From: CAYJAD01 sp964371195
GTDB taxonomy: Bacteria; Desulfobacterota; Desulfovibrionia; Desulfovibrionales; Desulfovibrionaceae
Reading direction: 5' to 3'
Length of the DNA stretch: 37,040 nucleotides
Assembly (NCBI GenBank): GCA_964371195.1
Contig: CAYJLD010000017.1
Coordinates: 1 to 37,040, forward strand
A program made the translations under genes and the position numbers. The notes beneath the pieces are model-generated. The model was not told the DNA's origin. It saw only the letters and a program-made list of their open reading frames with translations, and ran no database searches. Below are positions 16,090 to 22,614 of this stretch, one piece after another; position 1 is the stretch's first letter; each line of letters opens with the position of its first letter.

Positions 16090-17364
16090 ATGGGTAATTT
16101 AAAAAATATGTACAAAGATGTTGTCAAAGACGCATTTCCAGATACCATGACTATTAATCTTGGTGATGAAACTTTAGTTTATAAAAAACGCACTTGGACT
16201 TTGGATAATGAAGAAAAAGGCTTGCGCTATGGGGAAAATCCTGATCAGCCGGCTGCACTTTATCAAATGGTAGAAGGCTCCATTAGCTGTGGTGGACTAA
16301 CTTGGCGTGGTCCAAAGCAAGGTATTGTTTCTGCCATGACTGAAGAGCATATGCTCCAAGCTGGTAAACATCCAGGAAAAACGAATATTACTGACGTAGA
16401 TAATGGTGCTAATATATTGCAATACTTGGCTCAATATCCTGCCGCTGTTATTCTTAAACATAATAATCCATGCGGTGCTGCTTGGCATAGAGAAAGTATA
16501 GCCATAGCCCTTGAGAAAGCTTTTTGGTGCGATCGTATTGCTGCATTTGGTGGGGCTGTGGTTGTTAATCGTTCTTTAGATATGGCATGTGCTAAGTTGA
16601 TTGCGGCCAATTATTTTGAGGTTGTAGCTGCTCCTGCTTTTGATGAAGGAACTTTAGATGTATTAATGGGTCGAAAAAATTTAAGAATTTTACGCTTACC
16701 AGGTTTGGCTAATTTAGAAAAACTCACTGAATCTGCCTTCCTAGATATAAAAAGCCTTGCCGATGGTGGCATAATTTTGCAAAAATCATTTGTTAATCGC
16801 ATCTTAAGTGCATGTGATTTTGAAGCTGCCAGCACCACTAAGGATGGACTAAGTGTGAGTACACGTAAACCTACGCCACAAGAACTTGAAGATCTATACT
16901 TTGCCTGGGCTGTGGAGGCTGGTGTTACCTCAAATTCAGTTATATTTGCTAGCCAAGGTGCAACAGTTGCCATTGGCACAGGGGAGCAAGACCGTGTAGG
17001 CTGTGTTGAGCTTGCCATACATAAAGCTTACACTAAATATGCAGATACACTTTGCTTTAATGAACTTAATATGACTCTATATGACCTTAAGGCCAAGGCC
17101 GAAAATGATGCACAGGCAAAAGCTAGTTTAGATGATATTGAAAAACGTACCAAGGAGGCCTGTGGAGGTTTGAAGGGCAGCGTGCTTGTGTCTGATGGGT
17201 TCTTTCCCTTTAGGGATGGTGTAGATGTGGCCCTAGCTCAAGGTGTTACAGCTATTGCACAACCAGGCGGATCTATGCGTGATTATGAAGTAATTATGGC
17301 TTGTAATGAGCATGAGCCACAGGTGGGCATGGTCTTTACCGCTCAACGCTCATTTAAACATTAG
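16090..17364 (+). CDS. purH: Stand-alone AICAR transformylase-type protein (PurH C-terminal domain)
   Basis: Formylates AICAR to FAICAR late in purine synthesis. Only the transformylase half of bifunctional PurH is present: RYGENP (residues 46-51), the catalytic-type LKHNNPCG (K123-H124), AFGGAVV, FAWAVEAGVTSNS, SDGFFPFRDGVD and IAQPGGSMRD near the C-terminus. The N-terminal IMP-cyclohydrolase (MGS-like) domain is absent and is not elsewhere in the window, so that step must be encoded elsewhere or done by another enzyme. Start chosen at ATG 16090 (AGGGG six bases upstream), giving 424 aa; in-frame ATGs at 16024 and 16075 lack comparable ribosome-binding sites. Divergent from the common PurH consensus (for example GTGEQDRV replacing GAGQMSRV). 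Confidence 0.85.
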   Translation: MGNLKNMYKDVVKDAFPDTMTINLGDETLVYKKRTWTLDNEEKGLRYGENPDQPAALYQMVEGSISCGGLTWRGPKQGIVSAMTEEHMLQAGKHPGKTNITDVDNGANILQYLAQYPAAVILKHNNPCGAAWHRESIAIALEKAFWCDRIAAFGGAVVVNRSLDMACAKLIAANYFEVVAAPAFDEGTLDVLMGRKNLRILRLPGLANLEKLTESAFLDIKSLADGGIILQKSFVNRILSACDFEAASTTKDGLSVSTRKPTPQELEDLYFAWAVEAGVTSNSVIFASQGATVAIGTGEQDRVGCVELAIHKAYTKYADTLCFNELNMTLYDLKAKAENDAQAKASLDDIEKRTKEACGGLKGSVLVSDGFFPFRDGVDVALAQGVTAIAQPGGSMRDYEVIMACNEHEPQVGMVFTAQRSFKH

Positions 17365-17653
17365 TTTGCTCAGGGTCAGCCTTGGCTTGTTAGCTAAGTG
17401 GCCGGAACCGAAAAACATGACAACTACTTTTAAACAAAATTGTTTGCAACTACAACTATATCTGTATGATATTAGTAAAAGTAAGTAAGGCGACAACTTC
17501 AAGTTTATAAACCCTTGAAGTAATGAAGCTTTATAAGCTTTATGAAAACAAATTTTGTTTTTGAATTTTTTGATTTAGCATGAAAAAAGCCCTCAGGAGA
17601 GGGCTTTAGTGCATAGGGTAGGGGATCCCAATGCTATTTGAGGAGTTCTTGCT
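17365..17653. other. Intergenic region between purH and the STAS-like gene
   Basis: No gene. It holds several inverted repeats: ACTTCAAG/CTTGAAGT at 17496-17521, AAAACAA/TTGTTTT at about 17543-17560 followed by a T-rich stretch (a possible weak purH terminator), and the terminator at 17583-17606. Confidence 0.5.
17583..17606 (-). terminator. Rho-independent terminator of the flavodoxin/STAS-like transcript
   Basis: AAGCCCTC (17587-17594) pairs with GAGGGCTT (17599-17606) over a 4-nt loop. On the minus strand the hairpin is followed by six U residues (complement of 17583-17588). On the + strand only three T follow, so it mainly serves the minus-strand gene. Confidence 0.85.
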
Positions 17654-18070
17654 CTAGTTGACTGTTAATTTTTCTTTCATAAAGTTAAATCGTTCGTCTC
17701 TATTTTTAGCTCTGCTTTGGCAAGCACATGACTTACATGCACCTTCACACTTACAAGATTCTTTCATAAAGAGTATCCTGTTGCCTTGGTGACCAATTTG
17801 TCCAATTTGCTCTAATTGTGAGCTATGATAACCTTTAAAAATTACATTACGTGAAGGTATGTGGGCGTAGCACTGCTTAAAATCGTTGCAATATTTATCA
17901 TTTATGGGGTCAAGCTTACGCACATCTAAAAAAATTCTCTCTTCAGCATTTTTTGCCTCATTAATTAACGCTGAAAAGCTTTTTAAATCATGCTTAGTGA
18001 AACGTCCTGATAGGGTAATATGTATACCAGTAACACTTTTACGTACGGCCATACTGAAGGCTTGTCCCAT
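17654..18070 (-). CDS. STAS-like protein with a cysteine-rich tail
   Basis: A 138-aa cytosolic protein. Residues 8-90 read like a STAS/anti-sigma-antagonist fold: a VTGIHITLSGRF strand, a helix, then RIFLDVRKLDPIND and a following helix. The usual phosphorylatable serine after the LDV strand is not present (NDKYCND). A compact Cys cluster follows: C106, C108, C112, C115 and C117, then a charged helical tail. Such spacing could bind Zn or an Fe-S cluster. AAAGGAG six bases before the ATG makes translation certain. It lies downstream of the Fur-box flavodoxin gene on the same strand, so a role in iron or redox sensing is plausible but unproven. The STAS call is moderate. Confidence 0.6.
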   Translation of the reverse strand: MGQAFSMAVRKSVTGIHITLSGRFTKHDLKSFSALINEAKNAEERIFLDVRKLDPINDKYCNDFKQCYAHIPSRNVIFKGYHSSQLEQIGQIGHQGNRILFMKESCKCEGACKSCACQSRAKNRDERFNFMKEKLTVN

Positions 18071-18106
18071 ATGCTACTCCTTTAATCTAAATCTTTAATG
18101 ATTGAT

Positions 18107-18218
18107 ATTAAAGCCGTATGTTGGTTTGATATAATTAACTGAGGTTCCAAGGTTTAAGGAAGGAAAGCTTGTAACCTAATTTCTTCAAGTTATTATAGTA
18201 ACAACATACGGCTTTAAT
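18107..18218 (-). repeat. Long inverted repeat between flavodoxin and STAS-like gene
   Basis: A perfect 17-bp inverted repeat (18107-18123 and 18202-18218, core GCCGTATGTTG/CAACATACGGC). The pairing continues imperfectly inward (TTGATATAATTAACT against the complement of AAGTTATTATAGTAA), making a ~110-nt rod. No U-run on either side, so it is not a simple terminator; it could be an RNA-processing or stability element. Confidence 0.7.
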
Positions 18219-18224
18219 TCTTAA

Positions 18225-18671
18225 TTATGCTGCCCCAGCAAGCACACTTTTAATAAAGTCATCAATGGATCCTTTTTCAGATTGTGGCTCTCCATCAATT
18301 TTTAAGGTATCGATTACTTCTGCACCCATTGCGCTAAGCTTTTGCTCAATGGCATCTACAGCACCACAAAAATATGTATAGCTACTATCACCACAACCAA
18401 AAACTGCAGTCTTTTTACCTTGAGCATTAATGCTATCAAATTCATCAAAAAGTGGTATAAAGTCGTCTTGTAATTCAATTTCTTCGTCACCCCAAGTGGA
18501 GCAGCCAAAAAGTATTAGGCCGTAATTGTCACAAAGACCACTGGCAGACACACTGTCAGCACTTTCATTTGTTACTTCATAGCCTTCTGCAATAAGTGCT
18601 TTTTCTATGTGTGAAGCCACAAACTCAGTATTTCCAGTGGTAGAACCATAAACAATTAAAGCGTTTTTCAT
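18225..18671 (-). CDS. fld: Flavodoxin
   Basis: Small FMN electron carrier that replaces ferredoxin when iron is scarce. The 148-aa length is that of short-chain flavodoxins. The FMN phosphate loop is GSTTGNT (residues 9-15), then the FMN-flanking stretch CSTWGDEEIELQDDF and the second loop VFGCGDSSYTYFCGAVD. It is acidic overall, as expected. A ribosome-binding site (AAGGAG) precedes ATG 18671, and a Fur-like operator lies about 30 nt upstream. Iron-repressed expression is therefore likely. The STAS-like gene is downstream on the same strand. Confidence 0.96.
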   Translation of the reverse strand: MKNALIVYGSTTGNTEFVASHIEKALIAEGYEVTNESADSVSASGLCDNYGLILFGCSTWGDEEIELQDDFIPLFDEFDSINAQGKKTAVFGCGDSSYTYFCGAVDAIEQKLSAMGAEVIDTLKIDGEPQSEKGSIDDFIKSVLAGAA

Positions 18672-18699
18672 AAAATCTCCTTATTATTTTTACTTGATT

Positions 18700-18718
18700 G
18701 AGAATGATATTCATAATC
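18700..18718 (-). promoter_or_regulatory. Fur box upstream of flavodoxin
   Basis: GAGAATGATATTCATAATC matches the classic 19-bp Fur consensus at 16 positions by my count. It lies 29-47 nt before the flavodoxin start, where bound Fur-Fe(II) would block transcription. Confidence 0.75.
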
Positions 18719-18761
18719 ATGAAATAATGCAAGTGATTTTTTCAAAAACTTATCATGTTCT

Positions 18762-18949
18762 CACGTCATTGATTCCGATTTGCCCATTTTTAGCTGAATG
18801 TGTGATGTTCGGTAAAGTTTTTTTCGCAGCTCGGCACTTTCGCGTTGCTTCACCGCCGGCTAATTGCTCAAAAAACCTTCCCCATCCTCACACATTGCCT
18901 CGGTAAAGAATTCTGCTAGTGGTAATATTCTCTAAATCGGAATAACGTG
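18762..18949 (+). mobile_element. Miniature transposable element (MITE), copy 1
   Basis: A 188-bp element with terminal inverted repeats: left end CACGTCATT-GATT-CCGATTT, right end AAATCGGAATAACGTG. It is flanked by a near-perfect 10-bp direct repeat (ATCATGTTCT at 18752-18761, ATCATGTTCC at 18950-18959), read as a target-site duplication. It encodes no transposase. The core is more GC-rich than its surroundings, and its two halves are complementary (GAATGTGTGA against TCACACATTG, GTTTTTT against AAAAAAC), so RNA from it folds into one long hairpin. It is about 93% identical, by hand alignment, to copy 2 at 21898-22081 in opposite orientation. The left end carries a 4-bp insertion relative to copy 2. 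Confidence 0.85.
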
Positions 18950-19112
18950 ATCATGTTCCTCAGTACCCGATTATAATACAAAATACTTTTTTGACTTGTA
19001 ACTTTGATTATGTTAGTGACTTTGAGCGTTTATATGGTCGTTGCATTTATAAAACAAGGTGTTGTGCCTGTTGCTATCTCAAGTGTGTTGTTCTAGTGAA
19101 TAGGTGTTATAT

Positions 19113-20000
19113 ATGATCTTTTCAACTCGTACAGTGGGAATTTTTGAAGCATTACTTTCTGCTACATTTTTTGGATTAATTCCGGTGCTTTTTTTGCCTA
19201 TCTATGAGGCTGGTATAAGTCCTGAAACGAGTTTGATCTATCGCTTTGGATTTGCGGCACTTATGATGCTTGTGCCTATTAAACTCAAGGGGCAATCATT
19301 ACACATTCCTTTTAAGACACTGCAAACAATTGCTCTTGGCGGATTTTCTTACTATCTAGGGGCACTTTTTCTTTATTCATCCTTCACCTACATAGCTAGC
19401 GGCATTACTGTAACAATTTTCTTTACCAACCCCATATTTGTAATGATTGTCATGGCTGTATTTTATAAAGAAAAAATTGAACTTTATAAAATTATCTTTA
19501 GCTTAACTACCATGTGCGGCATAGCACTTTTTTCTGGTGTTTTTAATGTAGGGACAAATATAAATCCCATAGGTGTGATTTTAGCCATATTGTCTAGTGT
19601 ATCATTTGCTTTTTATGTTCTTGCTTTATTTAAATTACAATGTTTGAAGAGCAGTATGGAGGTTGCTTCATTCTATTTATTTTCATCATGCACATTTTTT
19701 GCTTGTATATATAGCATAATGACTAATGAGTTTATGCTTGCAACTTCTAGTTTTGTATGGTTGTTTTTGGTATTATCTGCACTTATTACAGCAGTTTTAC
19801 CCAATGTTTTGCTTATGTCAGCTATTAAGAAGATTGGTTCTGTTCTTGCCACAATATTAGGCGTTATGGACCCCATAACCGCTGTGGTGATTGGGGTCAT
19901 AGTATTTAATGAGACTTTGGATGTGTATATTGTTAGCGGAATAGCTATAGTGCTAGTTTCGGTCTTACTAATAACCATACTACCGATGTTAAGAAAGTAG
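19113..20000 (+). CDS. EamA/DMT-superfamily inner-membrane transporter
   Basis: A 295-aa very hydrophobic protein with about ten predicted membrane helices arranged as two similar halves, the hallmark of EamA drug/metabolite exporters. The first half begins GIFEALLSATFFGLIPVLF and contains the typical FLYSSFTYIASGITVTIFFTNPIFV stretch in pieces. The second half has GVILAILSSVSFAFYVL and ends with VMDPITAVVIGVIVFNETL, a usual C-terminal signature. Substrate cannot be told from sequence. Start set at ATG 19113 (GGTG six bases before); a GTG at 19104 would add three residues. It lies inside the MITE-bracketed island. Confidence 0.85.
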   Translation: MIFSTRTVGIFEALLSATFFGLIPVLFLPIYEAGISPETSLIYRFGFAALMMLVPIKLKGQSLHIPFKTLQTIALGGFSYYLGALFLYSSFTYIASGITVTIFFTNPIFVMIVMAVFYKEKIELYKIIFSLTTMCGIALFSGVFNVGTNINPIGVILAILSSVSFAFYVLALFKLQCLKSSMEVASFYLFSSCTFFACIYSIMTNEFMLATSSFVWLFLVLSALITAVLPNVLLMSAIKKIGSVLATILGVMDPITAVVIGVIVFNETLDVYIVSGIAIVLVSVLLITILPMLRK

Positions 20001-20062
20001 GTAGTTGATTTAAGTAGTTTTTTATATTATAATCTTAGTTTTTTGTATAAGGTGTATTTTAA

Positions 20063-21496
20063 TTATATGGAAACAACATAGCCCATATCTGCCTTTATCA
20101 TGGGTGAATTTCTGATTAAAACGTCAAGCTCAAATGCTTTTTCATATTCGCCTTTTACCGCAAGAGCACAAGCAATATTGAATAAGTTTTCTTCAAGCTC
20201 CCAAGCGTCATTGTCTTTGATATCGGCCGGATATTTATATAGAATTTTGAGCATTTTTTCCAGTACCGTATGAGGTGGGATTTGTACGCTTGGTTGTGCT
20301 GTTGGTGTTTCTTGTTTTTCTGTTAAGCCTTGCTGAAAAATTTGAAGTAAGTGATTAAGGGATTTTGTTTGATTGTAGTCCCTTTTTACACGTGCTTTAC
20401 CTTGCTTTGCAATGTGCATGGCCTCATCTTTGCGTGTGAGGTAGTGGCGCAATTTCTTTTCAAAGTCCTCTGTGGAATGGTATACAACCACTTCTTCATT
20501 TGGCTTGAAGAATTTATCCAATCTTCCCCTGTGCTCTGTAAAAGCCAAAACGCCATAGGCTGTATGCTCAAATAGGCGCATATTTGATGCATCTCCACCA
20601 TTAAGGCATAAAATTGGTTGGCCAAATTTATTCGCATTTAGTTTACCAATTTTGTCTATGCCTATGCGCGATCTTACTAGCTCCTTATACATACTTTTAC
20701 CGTAAAGTGGCGGATGCATATGTTTTTTAATATGTTCTTGTATACTTTCTGGGGTGTCAGTTAAGTATAAATCCATCTTGGTGTTTAGTTCATAATTAAC
20801 CTTGCAAGTGATATCTAAAATGGCTCGTCTGTCTGCATGGCAATGTGGAACAAAGGGGCTTTGATAAGTGCCACAATAGATTAAATCTCTAGCGTATGCT
20901 TGATTATTAAAACTATTTTCAAAAACAGGTGAGAGACCAAATAAATATGGTATGGCCTTCTTTACTCCAAGATGTGGGGCTAAATTTCTAATTCTACGTA
21001 ATGGAGATAGTAAAATATCAAAGCCATGCCAATTCACATCTAAATCAATGGAGGCATTGCGCCAAGTAACTACAAGTCTAGGTTGAAAGCTTAGACTTTC
21101 TAAGAAATAACCATCAAAGTGGTGGTTGTCAGTGAATAATAAAACGTCTGGTTTAAAAGATTCGATCTGAGCTGCAAGAACTTTTTGTTCCCAAGCGTTA
21201 GTTTCAAAAATATCAAGGGGTACACCATTTTCTAAGCACCATGCACGTTGGGCTGGCATGGCATTGCTATAGATGAGTTTGGTATTACAACCCAATTTTG
21301 TTAGCAGTGGCGCAACCATATACATGTCTTGCATGCCATGTTCATACAGCTTATGAATTTGTTTGCTAAAGCTTTGTCTAGCTACATGTGGGAATAAAGA
21401 ATAAAAAAAAGGTACATAGCTTGGATAATGGGTATGTACTTGTAGGATACGTAAAGGACGGCCTTCATATTGACTTGGTTTTGATATGTTAGACAT
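20063..21496 (-). CDS. CgeB-type glycosyltransferase family protein
   Basis: A 477-aa cytosolic protein resembling the CgeB/Glyco_trans_1_2 group of GT-B glycosyltransferases. The N-terminal half carries a Rossmann-like lobe (RPLRILQVHTHYPSY, then KPDVLLFTDNHHFDGYF). The C-terminal lobe has the family nucleotide-sugar-binding signature CLNGGDASNMRLFEHTAYG followed by EEVVVYHSTEDFEKKLRHYL. The last ~100 residues form an extra helical region, perhaps TPR-like (LEENLFNIACALAVKGEYEKAFELD). The likely role is surface polysaccharide or protein glycosylation; donor and acceptor are unknown. It converges on the EamA gene and lies within the MITE-bracketed island. Confidence 0.82.
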   Translation of the reverse strand: MSNISKPSQYEGRPLRILQVHTHYPSYVPFFYSLFPHVARQSFSKQIHKLYEHGMQDMYMVAPLLTKLGCNTKLIYSNAMPAQRAWCLENGVPLDIFETNAWEQKVLAAQIESFKPDVLLFTDNHHFDGYFLESLSFQPRLVVTWRNASIDLDVNWHGFDILLSPLRRIRNLAPHLGVKKAIPYLFGLSPVFENSFNNQAYARDLIYCGTYQSPFVPHCHADRRAILDITCKVNYELNTKMDLYLTDTPESIQEHIKKHMHPPLYGKSMYKELVRSRIGIDKIGKLNANKFGQPILCLNGGDASNMRLFEHTAYGVLAFTEHRGRLDKFFKPNEEVVVYHSTEDFEKKLRHYLTRKDEAMHIAKQGKARVKRDYNQTKSLNHLLQIFQQGLTEKQETPTAQPSVQIPPHTVLEKMLKILYKYPADIKDNDAWELEENLFNIACALAVKGEYEKAFELDVLIRNSPMIKADMGYVVSI

Positions 21497-22261
21497 AAAT
21501 TCCTCAAAATATACTAGATGTAGTGATGCGATAGTTTTAAAGCCAATGTGTAAGTTAATGCATTAATTGTTTGTGGTTAAAAAAGTCACTGTTTAATAAT
21601 TTTTTTCAATTGTTAGCATATTTTCAGCGCCACCTAATTAGATAAGTTTGGTCTTGTTTTGCAATTCGTATTTGCACTGCTACTCATGTTTTAAGTCTTG
21701 TGACAAGTAATCGTATACACTGTAAAAACCTATTATGTAAATTATGTTATGTCAATTAGAATACGCATGGAAGGGTTAATATATTGCTGTGTATTGTTGT
21801 GTGTATCTCTTATATTATAGCGCTTTAAGTTTAAGTTTGATGTTGGACATTTAATGTATTCGTTTATCTTTGTTTTTTCAGCAATACCATACTTCAACAC
21901 GTGATTCCGATTTAGAAAATATTACTACTAACAGAACTCTTTGCCGAGGCAATGTGTGAGGTTGGGGAAGGTTTTTTGAGCAATTAGCCGGCGGTGAAGC
22001 AACGCGAAAGTGCCGAGCCGCGAAAAAAACTTTACCAAACATCACACATTCAGCTAAAAATAGCCAAATCCGAATGACGTGCATACTTCAATACCTCTAC
22101 AAAATTATTGAGCGAGTAAGCTTTTAAGCAATACAAGTTTACCGCAAAGTAAAAAATTGAGCTAAAAAATAATTGTGTATGGCCCTTAACTTCAATGTAG
22201 CTTTTAGCCTCTCTTAAGCCATTTTATGTGATAAAAGTTTTCAAAAATACAAGCTATAATA
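21497..22261. other. Long intergenic region holding MITE copy 2
   Basis: About 765 bp without a supported gene. It contains MITE copy 2 (21898-22081). The remainder is AT-rich and holds presumed promoter sequences of the glycosyltransferase on the minus strand, none with clear consensus boxes, and the approach to the feoA promoter. Confidence 0.6.
21898..22081 (-). mobile_element. Miniature transposable element (MITE), copy 2, inverted
   Basis: A 184-bp element with 16-bp terminal inverted repeats CACGTGATTCCGATTT (21898-21913) and, on the other strand, CACGTCATTCGGATTT (22066-22081), differing at two positions. It is flanked by an exact 10-bp direct repeat, CATACTTCAA, at 21888-21897 and 22082-22091, which marks a transposition target duplication. 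No transposase is encoded. It is the reverse complement of copy 1 at about 93% identity. The short reading frames in it (such as one containing FGKVFFAARHFRVASPP) exist in both copies only because the DNA is shared, so I do not call them genes. Confidence 0.9.
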
Positions 22262-22290
22262 TTGACAATCAAAATCATTTTTATTATGTT
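22262..22290 (+). promoter_or_regulatory. feoAB promoter overlapped by a Fur box
   Basis: TTGACA (22262-22267), a 17-nt spacer, then TATGTT (22285-22290). The 19-bp stretch 22264-22282 (GACAATCAAAATCATTTTT) matches the Fur consensus at 14 positions by my count and covers the -35 box and spacer, so Fur-Fe(II) binding would exclude RNA polymerase. Confidence 0.65.
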
Positions 22291-22372
22291 TCAGCCGATG
22301 CATTTGGATAAAATTTTGAAATGTCATCAGTTATGCACCTCATGCAAACATTTTTCAAACAAAGGAATAAAA

Positions 22373-22597
22373 ATGATAAAAACATTAGTTCAGGGTGAAC
22401 TCAATGTAGAGTATGTCGTCAAGTCTATTGAAACAGTAGGTGATGAAGAGATGGAGAAATTTTTATTTTCTCTTGGCTGTTATGAAGGCCAAAAAGTCAC
22501 TATTGTGTCAAAGCTTAATAAAAATTTTGTTATAACTATTAAAGATGCTAGATATAGTATTGATGAAAGTTTAGCAAATGCTATATTGATTAATTAG
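22373..22597 (+). CDS. feoA: FeoA-family ferrous iron transport protein
   Basis: A 74-aa cytosolic SH3-like protein that assists FeoB. It has the FeoA pattern EKFLFSLGCYEGQKVTIVS followed by a short strand pair ending YSIDESLANAILI. The reading frame is open further upstream to 22262, but ATG 22373 has AAGGA at the right distance, and the upstream stretch contains the promoter and Fur box, so the longer version is wrong. feoB starts 17 nt after its stop; both belong to one Fur-controlled operon. Confidence 0.9.
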   Translation: MIKTLVQGELNVEYVVKSIETVGDEEMEKFLFSLGCYEGQKVTIVSKLNKNFVITIKDARYSIDESLANAILIN

Positions 22598-22614
22598 TTG
22601 TTAAGGAGAGATGT

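Noticed and set aside
18694..18906. 70-aa reading frame sharing FGKVFFAARHFRVASPP with a 68-aa frame at 21878-22084
   Set aside because: The similarity comes entirely from the two MITE copies. The frames extend beyond the element on unrelated flanks and lack ribosome-binding sites.
22262..22372. N-terminal extension of FeoA by 37 residues
   Set aside because: The stretch contains the promoter and Fur box; a good ribosome-binding site precedes ATG 22373.
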